Below, piece by piece: positions 1 to 9,857 of a stretch of DNA of 64,000 nucleotides; position 1 is the first letter of the stretch, and each line of letters begins with the position of its first letter. The stretch lies in NCBI GenBank assembly GCA_937625935.1, contig OW569363.1:310001-374000 (forward strand). The letters run 5' to 3'. The position numbers were made by a program, and so were the translations under genes. Source of the stretch: Tetramitus jugosus. Lineage: Eukaryota > Heterolobosea > Eutetramitea > Acrasida > Vahlkampfiidae. The notes under the pieces were generated by a model. That model was not told the DNA's origin. It did not search any database and saw only the letters and a program-made list of their open reading frames with translations.

Positions 1-1
1 C

Positions 2-286
2 AAAGTTGGATATCATGTGGGATACACATGTGAAGAATATGAAAGATGGTCCATAGAGAATGGAACTGCTGATGATACGTTTGACAATTTCGTTCAATCC
101 AAAAAATTGCAACGATGTAGCAAATGTGAAAGATGGGTTGAGAAGAATACTGGCTGTAACCACATGACCTGTATTTGTTCTCATGAATTCTGTTATGTAT
201 GTGGTGCGGATTATCCGTGTCAAACCGAGCATCCATACAGGGAGGATGAGGATGACGACGAGTCTGATTATGACGATGATTATTAA
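2..286 (+). CDS. RBR (RING-IBR-RING) E3 ubiquitin ligase, C-terminal fragment
   Basis: The window opens inside this gene, which is in frame from base 2, so the 5' part lies outside. The visible 95 or so residues hold the last zinc-binding module of an RBR ligase: a CxxC pair (CSKC), the EKNxGCNHMTC block containing the Cys that in this family carries the ubiquitin thioester, a closely following C-x-C, and FCYVCG. A very acidic Asp/Glu/Tyr tail follows and ends at TAA. The family transfers ubiquitin from an E2 through a RING2 Cys to a substrate. RING1 and any other domains are not visible, so the subtype cannot be named. The next gene is convergent, 24 bp away. Confidence 0.8.
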   Translation, partial: KVGYHVGYTCEEYERWSIENGTADDTFDNFVQSKKLQRCSKCERWVEKNTGCNHMTCICSHEFCYVCGADYPCQTEHPYREDEDDDESDYDDDY

Positions 287-310
287 GGTTGCTGCTTAGG
301 AATAAATCTT

Positions 311-1915
311 TTATTCAGATGGCTTCAAAGTTTTGGTAAGTGCTTCTAAGTCAAATCCGAGCAAATCGGCGACCTTTGCGCCAACATCAATGTTCTCCTG
401 ATTGCCCTTGAATAGTTTTTCTGCATCGCCATAAGCATACAGGTTTATATCAATACCAGTATGGCCGAGTGTACTGAAACCTATATGAGCCCGACGATTG
501 ATGACTTCATCCACACCTAGCATCACGTTATAACTGGTATCCGTCGTTCTATTCGTATTAAAAATTAAGAATTGCTCCTGTTCTGTCAAATCTGAAATAC
601 CAAAACGTTTCATGACGGACACAGCATTTTCATTTCCAGCCTTTTGAATCTCTGAAGCAATTTTCTCCGTAGATCCCTTGATGCCTGAAACAAATTCGTC
701 ATTATACAAGTAAGGACAACTTCTGTCTACACATCTACCCAATGTGACACCTCCTGTCTCATGATCTGCCGTAGAAATGATCAAAGTATTACCATCCTTC
801 TTGGCAAATTCAAGAGCGACCCTCACAGCATCATTGTATGCCTGAACCTCTCTCAATTGAGCAGCAATGTCGTTACTGTGACCTGCATGATCAATTCTAC
901 TACCTTCGACCATTAGAAAGAATCCCCGATCATCTTTTGTGTTCTCCTTGAGCAATTGAAGTGCCTTGCTAGTCATCTCAGCCAAAGTAGGCTCTGGATC
1001 AGCTTCCATACGATCAATGTTAAATTTCATTTCAACATTGGAAAACAAGCCTAACACTGGAAGTTTGGTCAATTTGTCCATCTGATCTCTTGCTTCAGCG
1101 ATATGATAACCATAATCCCTCTGTGCCATTCCATACACGTCCCTCGCATCATCTCTACAACTTTCTCCATTGGTCTTTGGTAAGAAGAAGCATCTTCCAC
1201 CACCAAACATGACATCTACTCCCCACTTGTCCTTCTTGTTCAATTTTGCCATATCAACAATCTGTTGATAGGCAATCTTATTTTCATGGGATCGCTGGAG
1301 TGCATGAGCACTGAATGCAGCAGGAGTGGCATCTGTAATATTTGTCGTAACAACAATACCTGTGCGCATACCACGAGAGATGGCAGCCTCCATCAACGTG
1401 GCACAAGGCTTGCCATTTGGATCGACACCAATAGCTCCATTATAGGTCTTGAGAGCACAGCTGTATGCTGTTGCACCGGCTGCAGAGTCAGTGACATGGC
1501 TATTCGAGGAGTACGTTCTTACTGTTCCTACGAGCAAGCTGTCCAAGATCAGACTGTGATCACCATCCTTGCTGCCTGGAGATGATGACAGAGTAGCGAT
1601 CCGAGCAAATGTTTGACTGGCTGGACCAAAGCCATCTCCAATCATGAATATTATATTGGTTGGCTTGTCCTTCGGATCCTTGTCCGAAAATGGCCAATAT
1701 TCACTGCTCCAGAGCACAAAGCCAACCATGCACAGTGTCACTGCAAACAATAGGAACAACAGACAGCCAATAATCATCTTGTGATGATTGGACAGGAACT
1801 GTAGCACGGGAGAAGAGTTCTTGCTTGTGATGTGGTGGTGGTTGTGGTTAGGAGTCAGATTCAGCATACCAATGTGCTGCTCTGCTTCTTCATCGACTGG
1901 TGGTACTTCACTCAT
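311..1915 (-). CDS. Alkaline phosphatase, membrane-anchored
   Basis: A 534-residue metal-dependent phosphomonoesterase of the alkaline phosphatase family. Visible motifs are MIGDG (residues 91-95, metal-binding Asp), TDSAAGATA (142-150) with the expected nucleophile Ser144, EGSRIDHAGH (337-346), TADHETGG (382-389, metal-binding Asp and His) and GHTG (484-487). A single hydrophobic segment at 48-69 follows a His/Asn-rich N-terminal tail and has no cleavable-signal character, so I infer a type II membrane protein with the catalytic domain in the lumen or outside the cell. Length is normal for the family. The ATG at 1915 is the first in frame. It is divergent from KRR1 across 332 bp. Confidence 0.93.
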   Translation of the reverse strand: MSEVPPVDEEAEQHIGMLNLTPNHNHHHITSKNSSPVLQFLSNHHKMIIGCLLFLLFAVTLCMVGFVLWSSEYWPFSDKDPKDKPTNIIFMIGDGFGPASQTFARIATLSSSPGSKDGDHSLILDSLLVGTVRTYSSNSHVTDSAAGATAYSCALKTYNGAIGVDPNGKPCATLMEAAISRGMRTGIVVTTNITDATPAAFSAHALQRSHENKIAYQQIVDMAKLNKKDKWGVDVMFGGGRCFFLPKTNGESCRDDARDVYGMAQRDYGYHIAEARDQMDKLTKLPVLGLFSNVEMKFNIDRMEADPEPTLAEMTSKALQLLKENTKDDRGFFLMVEGSRIDHAGHSNDIAAQLREVQAYNDAVRVALEFAKKDGNTLIISTADHETGGVTLGRCVDRSCPYLYNDEFVSGIKGSTEKIASEIQKAGNENAVSVMKRFGISDLTEQEQFLIFNTNRTTDTSYNVMLGVDEVINRRAHIGFSTLGHTGIDINLYAYGDAEKLFKGNQENIDVGAKVADLLGFDLEALTKTLKPSE

Positions 1916-2247
1916 TTGTTTTGATGATTCAATCTATTGGTGATGGGCCTTTTTGATGATTGTTCGTTGTTGAATGTCTTGGGTTTCTGTTCTCTCTCTG
2001 GAATAGCACGTGTTATCCTTTGTCTGTCTGCTGTGCCCACGTGTAACAAAAAGCAGCGACCAGTCGGGCTGTCCAATTCATTTTGGATGGGCCCTAAATT
2101 TACAGCGAGCTGAAATTTCGCGCTTTTTTGATGGGCTGATGTTCAACGTGAACGTGCATGTTCAATCATAAGAATGGCTCCGACATATTTTTTGCACACA
2201 GACAAAAAACAAATTATCAACACACCGATTGAGAGACGCACACACAC
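1916..2247. other. Intergenic, divergent promoter region
   Basis: This 332-bp gap separates the start codons of alkaline phosphatase (minus) and KRR1 (plus), so it must hold both 5' UTRs and promoters. I see no conserved element, RNA gene or repeat in it. Short ORFs here run through the KRR1 leader and have no recognisable content. Confidence 0.5.
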
Positions 2248-3591
2248 ATGGGAAGATATACGGACAAGGACGCTTCATCAACCACAGCAGCAACAAATGC
2301 TGGATCCAACAACACTGCTGACAAACAACCAAAAAAGAAAAAGCAAGGAGTACCAAAAGAAAAGATTGACTCTGTTGCGTCCGTCATTGCTCAAAATCCA
2401 GACTTGCCCAATTGGCTCAAAGTCAACACACCCAATCTCCATGACAACAATAGCGATAACAACAATGATACCACTACTGGCAAGAAGGACAAGCGAAAAA
2501 AACAAAAAAAAGCGACTCATCAAGTCAATCATTCGTTTCAACCGTCGGACAATCCACAGGGACTGGCAGAGAGCTCCAGTTTCACCATTCTTTTCCCTCA
2601 ATACAGAGAGCCTTACTTGAAACAAGTTTGGCCACTCGTGGAAGCTGCACTCGGTCAATCACCCTTTTTCATTGATGCCAATCTTGATTTGAAGAGTGGA
2701 AAAATGATTGTCAGCACCAATGAAAAGACGTTTGATCCATTTATTATCGTAAAGGCAAGAGACGTGTGCTCTCTCATGAGCAGAGGTATCACATTTGAAC
2801 AGGCCAAGCGTGTGCTCGATGATGGAGTATTCTCCGATGTGATCAAAATTGGAAATTTTGTAAAGGATGTGGAACGGTTCAAGAGAAGAAGACAGAGGAT
2901 TCTGGGACCGGATGGCGCGACTCTCAAGGCACTAGAACTATTGACCAACACTTATATTTTCATTCAGGGAAAAACAGTGTCTGTCATTGGTGATGTCAAG
3001 GGCATTAAAACAGTGAGATCAGTGATTGAAGACTGCATGCACAATATCCATCCAGTGTATCACATCAAGGAACTGATGATTCGGAGAGAGTTGGAGAAGA
3101 AGCCTGAGCTCTCCAGTGAAGACTGGAGCAAATATTTGCCACAGTTTAAGAAGAATGTGAAACCAAAGCGCAAACAAAAGAAGCCAAAGGTTGAAAAGAA
3201 GGAAAAGAAACCATATACACCATTCCCTAATCCTATTGAGAAGAGCAAGGTGGATATTATGCTTGAGTCTGGTGAATACTTTTTGAATGAGGCTCAGAAG
3301 AAGGACAAACGAATGAAGGAAGTTAAGGAGAAGCAAAAGGAGAAGGTGCAAGAGAGAGAAAAGGAACGATCTCAAAAGTTTATTGCTCCAGAGGACAGAG
3401 AGTCAAACAACAAGGATAGTGCATCATCGTCTGCTCAGAAGCAACAACCAAGTGCCGTGAGTGAAATGGCACAAAAGTTTGCTGAAAAGCATGACAATCT
3501 GCAAAAGAAGAGAAAGGCTGAAGAGATTGCACAAGGAAAAGGATTCAGTGCCAATGACTTTGTCCAACAAAAGAAGAAGAGGAAGAATTGA
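2248..3591 (+). CDS. KRR1: KRR1 small-subunit processome component
   Basis: A 447-residue nucleolar KH-domain protein needed for early 40S ribosome assembly. The N-terminus is low-complexity (Asn, Thr, Lys). The conserved core runs from about residue 108 to 300: a PQYREPYL block, RVLDDGVFSDVIKI, then a KH-type stretch including RRQRILGPDGATLKALE and HIKELMIRRELEKKPEL, all typical of KRR1. The C-terminal third is a Lys/Glu/Gln-rich extension with several basic patches, as in fungal and animal KRR1. The start is the first ATG in frame after the divergent promoter. KRR1 is distinguished from the related KH protein PNO1 by the PQYREPYLK block and the basic tail. Confidence 0.92.
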   Translation: MGRYTDKDASSTTAATNAGSNNTADKQPKKKKQGVPKEKIDSVASVIAQNPDLPNWLKVNTPNLHDNNSDNNNDTTTGKKDKRKKQKKATHQVNHSFQPSDNPQGLAESSSFTILFPQYREPYLKQVWPLVEAALGQSPFFIDANLDLKSGKMIVSTNEKTFDPFIIVKARDVCSLMSRGITFEQAKRVLDDGVFSDVIKIGNFVKDVERFKRRRQRILGPDGATLKALELLTNTYIFIQGKTVSVIGDVKGIKTVRSVIEDCMHNIHPVYHIKELMIRRELEKKPELSSEDWSKYLPQFKKNVKPKRKQKKPKVEKKEKKPYTPFPNPIEKSKVDIMLESGEYFLNEAQKKDKRMKEVKEKQKEKVQEREKERSQKFIAPEDRESNNKDSASSSAQKQQPSAVSEMAQKFAEKHDNLQKKRKAEEIAQGKGFSANDFVQQKKKRKN

Positions 3592-3729
3592 GTTGCCACA
3601 CCAATAAAGCAAAACAACAAATTTTTTCCTTGAACCTATGAATAGAACAATCAAGTGAGAACTTCATCCTCGAAAACACAACAACACACAACATAGACAC
3701 CACATCTGACTATCCTGTACTGGTACTCA

Positions 3730-5298
3730 ATGACTTTTTTCAAGAGCAAACGCAAATCATCATCATCCAACAAAAAGAAGAAGAGAGAGTGCATCGAGGA
3801 TGATATTCTGTCATCATCCACTTCATCAGATCAAGAACAATCACCGCAACAACAACAACAACAACAATTGTCATCTCAAATGACTCAACTATCACTGACT
3901 GATGATGATGCTGATGACAATAGTCGTAACAACAACAACAACAACAGTAGTAGTAGTAGTAGTATCAATAATAATAGTGAACCATTGTTTGAATTGTTGA
4001 ATCACAGTGATATTATGATTCAACATGTTCTCACGTGTCTCAATGCTCATGATTTGAGTCAATGTGCCTTCTCATGCAAAGGATTCTATCGGTTAATTCT
4101 AGGCAGTAGTAGTACTGGTAGTAGTAAGAGTAGTAGCAGCACAGATGATGATGATGAGCATGCTGAGAATGACAGTGATGAATCATCCAGTTCTTCCTAT
4201 TTATTTAAACAATTGTTAATCAATGAATTATTGAGAGCAGAGTTGTGTGTCATGTATGCATGTGATTCTGCTGCTGCATCAACCTCAACAACAGCTACAG
4301 CTACAACAAAAACATCAAGTCATGAAACGAACAATGATGACGTTAGTAACACTGGAGACAATAGTGAAGAAAACAATACGGGTTCTTCCTCCTCTGACGA
4401 TCAAAGTGATGATTCTACTACTGCCAAGAATCATCACCGTTCTATCAGTTCTACTACTCACAACACATCGTCATCAAATCATCCGATGATGATTGTTGTG
4501 AGCAAGGAGACACGAGATGCCATCAGAAGAAGGATTGAACAACAATTGATGGATGAATATGTACATACAGATAAGCAGAACAATGTTAGCAACAACAATA
4601 ATAATCATAATAATAGCAGTGGTGGTGGTCATAATCATGATGAAAATGATTTCGAGAATAATAATAGAAAGAGTCAAAATGTCATCAAGTGGTTGCAAGT
4701 GTACAAGGACATTGTACAAATCAAATTCGATGCTCCTTACTCTTTGAACGATTCCGCGTTCTGTCTCAGCTTCGATGACAATGATCGAGTCATGCGGACC
4801 GACTATGGTGAGCATGTGTGGGAGAGCGCATGCTCAACGCAACCAATGACACCAGGTCACATTTATCGATGGAGATTTGTAGTGGAAAAGTACGGTTCAA
4901 CAGGAAATGCGTATGAACTCGTTGTTGGTGCCAGTATTCAAGACAAATCTGTCACAGGATTTAACTCGGATCACGACATTGTACAACTAAGAAACAAGAA
5001 TGCTGGCATTGGATTGAACTTGGGTCTTTGGCAGTGGAGAATTGGTCAGAATCACTATCCTATTGACAATCCACAAGTAATGCATCCGACGTTCACCGAG
5101 CTTCCTTTTACTATTGGATGTGTGTTTGATTATCGAGCTGAAAGACCCATTTTCCATGTATATTACAACAACACAAAGATAGCGGAGAGGGCAGTGTCTA
5201 GTGAATTTTTCGATGCTGTATCCATTCCCAAAGTGTATTATGCTACTGCTTCGCTCTGTCGCGACAAGATTGTTCGTATCACCCCATGGATCAATTGA
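3730..5298 (+). CDS. F-box-like / SPRY-like protein with Ser/Asn/Asp-rich insert
   Basis: A 522-residue protein in three parts. Residues 1-85 are low-complexity (Ser, Gln, Asn). At about 88-125 a degenerate F-box-like motif (LLNHSDIMIQHVLTCLNAHDLSQCAFSCK, cited here only as a span) fits F-box spacing. A long Ser/Thr/Asp/Asn-rich insert covers about 130-310. The C-terminal 190 residues have alternating hydrophobic strands with a YRWRFVVEK block, QWRIGQNHYP and FTIGCVFDY, which resemble a SPRY/B30.2 fold. By family analogy it may recruit a target through the SPRY-like part to an SCF ubiquitin ligase, but the F-box assignment is weak. All low-complexity runs stay in frame. Confidence 0.6.
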   Translation: MTFFKSKRKSSSSNKKKKRECIEDDILSSSTSSDQEQSPQQQQQQQLSSQMTQLSLTDDDADDNSRNNNNNNSSSSSSINNNSEPLFELLNHSDIMIQHVLTCLNAHDLSQCAFSCKGFYRLILGSSSTGSSKSSSSTDDDDEHAENDSDESSSSSYLFKQLLINELLRAELCVMYACDSAAASTSTTATATTKTSSHETNNDDVSNTGDNSEENNTGSSSSDDQSDDSTTAKNHHRSISSTTHNTSSSNHPMMIVVSKETRDAIRRRIEQQLMDEYVHTDKQNNVSNNNNNHNNSSGGGHNHDENDFENNNRKSQNVIKWLQVYKDIVQIKFDAPYSLNDSAFCLSFDDNDRVMRTDYGEHVWESACSTQPMTPGHIYRWRFVVEKYGSTGNAYELVVGASIQDKSVTGFNSDHDIVQLRNKNAGIGLNLGLWQWRIGQNHYPIDNPQVMHPTFTELPFTIGCVFDYRAERPIFHVYYNNTKIAERAVSSEFFDAVSIPKVYYATASLCRDKIVRITPWIN

Positions 5299-5332
5299 AA
5301 TGAAGAGTAATTAATAATTGAAGGATGTGTCT

Positions 5333-7042
5333 TTATAAAGAATCAATCATATCTTTCAATGCGATGCATATGAATTTAAAGTCAAGTCGCAATGCGGCGT
5401 CATGTTGCCAGCATTTATGCATTAAGGTCTGCAAGCGTTTCGTGAGCGTATTGTGACTACTTTCTGAAGAGTTGTCAATAACTGTCAGCGCTGGTCGCAC
5501 GCCAGTATCTTGAATCTGACGCAATAATTCCTTTCGGTTTCTGTAGTAAATCTCCTCGGAGGCATACGGCCGTTTGTTGTTCCACAACTCCCACAATAAA
5601 ATCGAGAATGCAAAGACGTCACTCTTTTGTGTGCCACCAGTTTTTCCCTTGCTCTTCAAGAGTTCCGGTGATTGGTAAGCGGGATGCCGGAAATCGGCAA
5701 CATAACCCTTTTGTATCCACTTTGACAAACCATAGTTTGTCACTTTGGCCTTTAGAGTGCCATTATCTTCTCTCAGTACCTGAACAGCATCACTGGACAG
5801 ATTCAAATGGAATGAATTAATCGAGTGAATATGTTGAATACCAAGAGCCACATCATAAGCAATCTGCATCCTCTCCTTGATGGTGAGTTGCTTTGGACTT
5901 AAATAAAGCATGTATGACAGTGGTACTCCATATTGTTCAGACACGACACATATGTTCTCTGGTGGAGAGAGTGAGTCGGGACAGAACAAGCCATAATAGC
6001 GTGCACAGTTAGGATGTTCAATTTTCGTGAGTGAATTAATGTCGAGCAGAATGGTTTTCATTGTGTCAACCCTTTGTGCCTGCTCGAGTGCCCAAAGAAA
6101 GACACGAATCTCTGTCGGTGTTCGCTCTTGTCCCTTCAAGATTGAATGGAAAGTGAATGGGTGACTATGCGTTGTCACAGAGTTCATAATACGGCGATTG
6201 ATTTGAATTTTTGATTGATCTAGTATCACCTTACTCGTCGTGTTCTTTGTTGGAGGAACTTCGATTTGTTCTTTTGGATTCATTGTCGCTGAGCTGATTC
6301 GCTTATCTGTCATAATTGGATTATTCGCAAAGTTTATCATTCTCAAGCAATCTTCAGGCAAGGCCAATATAATGTCGGCAACTGTTGTATTGATGCTGCT
6401 ATTTGATAGATTTACTCGCAGTTTTCGATTTGAGTTTAACACTTCAATCATTAAGGTGGCCACATCATTTGTGGCTCCACAATTAGACATGTTCAAATAT
6501 CGAAGCTTTTTAAACCATTTCGAAACTTCGACAATTCTCTTACAGCCCTGATCTCTCATCAAGGGATTATTCGATAGATCCAACTGTTCTAACACGAGGT
6601 TCGGCACACCATTGAATAAACCCTTCAAGTGATTGCATCCAATCTCTGATATTTCATTGTTCACAAGCCATAGTTCGCGCAATTGGAAAATGCATTGCAA
6701 CCGGAGACAATTACACAAAATTTCAACTCCCAAATCTCCAATCCATGCATCCTCTAAATTCAAGACAGAAATCATTCCATATGTCCACTTGATTGGTTCA
6801 AATATCGTTTGTATTTGTAATGATCTCGATTTTTGTTTCGTGGCTTGAAACAATGAAAAATTCGCCAAATCCAACTGTAGATTCACATTGGTGTTCAAGA
6901 GTTGGAACTGATTCACGACGGAAGGGCTCGGCATATCCTTCAAAAATACACATTGCTTGGTGTACGTTGTCAACACATCCACCACAGATCCAAACTCGGA
7001 AATTTCTATCATTATCATCATCGTCATATGAACAGATAACAT
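5333..7042 (-). CDS. Leucine-rich repeat pseudokinase
   Basis: A 569-residue protein with LRRs at about residues 85-250 (repeated LxxLxLxxN units such as LEQLDLSNNPL) and a protein-kinase-like domain at about 295-565. Fold landmarks are present: a C-helix region, SYMLYLSPKQLT, APE-like SPELL, the DVFAFSILLWEL helix F and a terminal RLDF block. The catalytic residues are not. The HRD-N loop reads FHLNLSSDA, DFG reads NYG, and the beta-3 Lys position reads RVFLW. It is therefore a predicted pseudokinase, more likely a scaffold than an enzyme. I chose the ATG at 7042, since the codon 6 residues upstream is GTG. No signal peptide or TM segment is evident. Confidence 0.8.
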   Translation of the reverse strand: MLSVHMTMMIMIEISEFGSVVDVLTTYTKQCVFLKDMPSPSVVNQFQLLNTNVNLQLDLANFSLFQATKQKSRSLQIQTIFEPIKWTYGMISVLNLEDAWIGDLGVEILCNCLRLQCIFQLRELWLVNNEISEIGCNHLKGLFNGVPNLVLEQLDLSNNPLMRDQGCKRIVEVSKWFKKLRYLNMSNCGATNDVATLMIEVLNSNRKLRVNLSNSSINTTVADIILALPEDCLRMINFANNPIMTDKRISSATMNPKEQIEVPPTKNTTSKVILDQSKIQINRRIMNSVTTHSHPFTFHSILKGQERTPTEIRVFLWALEQAQRVDTMKTILLDINSLTKIEHPNCARYYGLFCPDSLSPPENICVVSEQYGVPLSYMLYLSPKQLTIKERMQIAYDVALGIQHIHSINSFHLNLSSDAVQVLREDNGTLKAKVTNYGLSKWIQKGYVADFRHPAYQSPELLKSKGKTGGTQKSDVFAFSILLWELWNNKRPYASEEIYYRNRKELLRQIQDTGVRPALTVIDNSSESSHNTLTKRLQTLMHKCWQHDAALRLDFKFICIALKDMIDSL

Positions 7043-7188
7043 AGAAAGAACAAGAGACACAGAGAAATAGAATGAGAATCAACACACAACAAAATATTCG
7101 AGTCAGCCCCTCATTTCACTCTTGCCACACATGGATTTCCACGCTAAACAAACAGAATCACAACAGAATAACAAGAAAAAAACACAGT

Positions 7189-8705
7189 CTACGAACCAAT
7201 CATTGCAACCTTGGCTTCAAACACCAAACTAACAATCAAATCCATAAACGAAATATCACTGCTCACTATACTACATGTCCACAGTATTCTCTGCTCCATA
7301 TCAGAATCATTGTCCAAAATCAGAATGGTTTTACTATTTACACAATAGTGCATCTTTTTTGTCGTTGATAATTCAATGCCCATAAAGTTGCTGCTGCTGT
7401 TACTATTGTCCTGCTGCTTGCTATTCTTCGATTTTGAATTGTTATTGTTGCTGCTATTATTGTTGCTACTGTTGCGAATCACAAGATTGGATCTTCTTCT
7501 CGAATAGACAATGGTCACCGGTATGGTTTGACTATTGTCGTTTCGGAGCAAGGCAGAAAAATTCCATTCATCACGCATGAGTGAACTCTGCTGTTGTTGC
7601 GTTGTTGAGTAGGTATTGTTGTTGTTGTTATTCGGCTTCATAATTGTCTTATCATCTGACAATTGTTTGGCAATCATTAGTAAAATTCGCTTGTCCAAAT
7701 CAGTGTCCACCTTGGCTGAACATTCACAGAATAGCATATTGTTCTCTCGTGCAAACTCTTGTCCTTCCTCTGTCGACACCATTCGACCCGAAGATTGATC
7801 AACTGGATTCATGTGTTACATACATGGATGAATTTTCAATGCAAGACATGATGAATGTTAGACATTGAAACAACTATAACAACAATAGAATAAATAACAA
7901 CAACAACAACAACATACTCATATTTCCTACAATTAAAAAGATTTTCCTGTCATTGTTGGACCTATCGTTACAAAATTCCATTGCTGTTTGATACCACTGT
8001 GAAATGTTCAAAAAGGTGGATCTTCTGGTCACATCGTACACAAATATGACAACATGTGCATCCTTGGCATTCATTGTTGAAATGTTGATGAAATGTCTCT
8101 GACCAGAGAAATCCTATTTTGTCATCATCATCGTCATCATCATTGGTTGGTTTAACACAGCAAAAAAAAAATAAATATGAACATTAATTTCTTCTCATGA
8201 GAAGCGAATGCACGCACAACAACATGTACAATTGCACACACACAAAAACAAAGTACGTTTCCACACTTCACACACATACCGTAATCCTAAAATAAAATGG
8301 CTTCTGAAAGAATTCCACTTCACATGAAAAGACATTCTTTCCAATCGTTTTCTTCTCCAATTTCTGATACGGTTTTCCAACCAATCTCCTGTTGAACGAA
8401 GTTTTTCCCACTTTACTCTCACCAAATATCACAATTTTGTATGGTGCATTGAGTGATGATTGATGAAGGGTGGTTGATGACGGAGTTATATTATTTTCTC
8501 CGCCAATACTGCTTGACGCGTTGGCAGCACCTCCAACAACAAAGTTCATGCTTGTGCTGCGAGACATGGGTGATGTAGATTCAGGTGTGGCCATTCTCTG
8601 TTGTTGTTGTTGTTGTTGACGTTGTTGATTTGTGGGAGAGAGTGAAGAAGCATCTTCCATTGCACCCATGGAGAAGAGTTCATCCCTGCTGGCTGATGTT
8701 CCCAT
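7189..8705 (-). CDS. Rab/Ras-like small GTPase, three exons, long N- and C-terminal extensions
   Basis: I assemble three exons: 8705-8280, 8113-7918 and 7802-7189. Introns of 166 and 115 bp have GTATGT donors, and the phases match, giving 411 residues. Residues 1-86 are Ser/Gln-rich. The G domain has the P-loop GESKVGKTS (95-103), G3 as DFSGQ across the first splice junction, FVYDVTRRSTF, a G4 position reading GNMID in place of NKxD, and G5 as ECSAK. About 150 low-complexity residues (Asn, Ser, Gln) follow and end without a Cys prenylation motif. G4 Lys is replaced by Met, which may weaken guanine binding. The family (Rab, Ras or a divergent orphan) cannot be settled. Confidence 0.78.
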
Positions 8706-9237
8706 ATGTGTACTTATTATTATGAATCAGTTTGTTTGAAAGGTGCGTTGTTGTTGTTGTTTTTGTTGTTGTTGGTGATTTTTGGTGGTGTCGGGCCTGC
8801 TCTTGCTCTCTGGCTTTTGGTCAAAACACGAAATGGTCCTGCTTTTTTTTACTTGTTTTCAAGCAGCGAACAACTGAGGGATGTTGATTGTGTGTTTGAA
8901 TCACAGCCAACAACTCTGTGCCATAGGTATGCTGTGTGAGGATAATTCCCCTAGGTGCTTGTGAGGAAAAATGAACTGATTTGAAAGATGACACGCTCAG
9001 TGGCACCCTATCAGTTACTCACGCCACTGCCCCGGTGTATTGATACTCTCCACATTTTGATCAGTTCAGATATCTTTCGTCGTTCAATATCGGAGAGATG
9101 ATTCTTAAGCTCACTATTTATGGAATACTTTGGATAACAAAAATACGCTCGTCCCAACCAATACAACTGATCATTCTCGCATATGAGAAACAAACTTCTA
9201 GTATCAAAGAATCAAAACAATAGTAATCATAAGTGAA
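8706..9237. other. Intergenic, divergent promoter region
   Basis: A 532-bp gap between the GTPase start (minus) and the next plus-strand gene. It has a T/G-rich stretch of GTT repeats near 8740-8780. A 60-codon open frame on the minus strand (9011-9193) has no motif and no conserved context. No RNA gene seen. Confidence 0.4.
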
Positions 9238-9681
9238 ATGATATCAAGAAATTTGCTAAAGGGTTCCAACATCAGAAAAGGCACAAACCATGAGTTGCTT
9301 GTTCGTTCCTTCTCTACGTCCTCTGTTTTCAGGCAAGAAGATAAGAAACCAATTGCGAATGAATTGAGAGAAGAAGGAAAGAGGGACGAAACAGCCAAGA
9401 AAGAAGGAGTTTGGGCTAAAGCGCAACAAAAGTTACAAGGATTATTCTCCTCGTCCAAAGAAGATCTGCACAGCCCTGATGTTGTGGAGCAAAGTCGAAC
9501 GAGCGGTCTCATTGGAAAGAATAAGGAGATGTGGGCAGCTGAGAAGGAAGTTTTAAGGGCTGTGAGAGACCATGATACCAAAGCTTCTTCCTTTGCCTTC
9601 TCTGACAAGGATGAGAAGGAATACAATGAAGAATTGAAGGATTATGACAGAGAGGGAGTTGGAAGATACTCAAAAATGTGA
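9238..9681 (+). CDS. Small mitochondrial protein, unknown function
   Basis: A 147-residue protein I do not recognise. The first 40 residues look like a mitochondrial presequence: basic, no acidic residues until about 24, with a likely processing region near VRSFSTSSVF. The rest is hydrophilic, rich in Lys and Glu and probably helical, with GVWAKAQQKLQGLF and SGLIGKNKEMWAAEKEVL segments, and it has no TM helix. The ATG at 9238 is chosen because it begins the presequence. The next gene, an ADCK kinase, is co-directional and also mitochondrial. A matrix factor or small complex subunit is possible, but no function is supported. Confidence 0.65.
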   Translation: MISRNLLKGSNIRKGTNHELLVRSFSTSSVFRQEDKKPIANELREEGKRDETAKKEGVWAKAQQKLQGLFSSSKEDLHSPDVVEQSRTSGLIGKNKEMWAAEKEVLRAVRDHDTKASSFAFSDKDEKEYNEELKDYDREGVGRYSKM

Positions 9682-9857
9682 TCTGCAGGAACAACTCTAC
9701 CTCAAACACGTCTCGTTTGCCAATGTTCAGGAGAAATACAGCCGTATTCCGGAAGATCAAAATTAAAATTTCGAAGAAATAAAAAAAAATCAACAACAAG
9801 ATCCATAGTTTTTCCCATTTGGCTTAGTTGTTTGACACACAAACACAAATTGGAGTC

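Noticed and set aside
8580-8625. CAA/TTG trinucleotide runs as possible microsatellite or CRISPR-like array.
   Set aside because: They encode in-frame poly-Gln; no spacers occur and the genome is eukaryotic.
9011-9193. A 60-codon minus-strand frame in the GTPase upstream gap, with aromatic and charged residues.
   Set aside because: No motif, no splice partner and no ATG-anchored structure; frames of this length arise by chance at this base composition.
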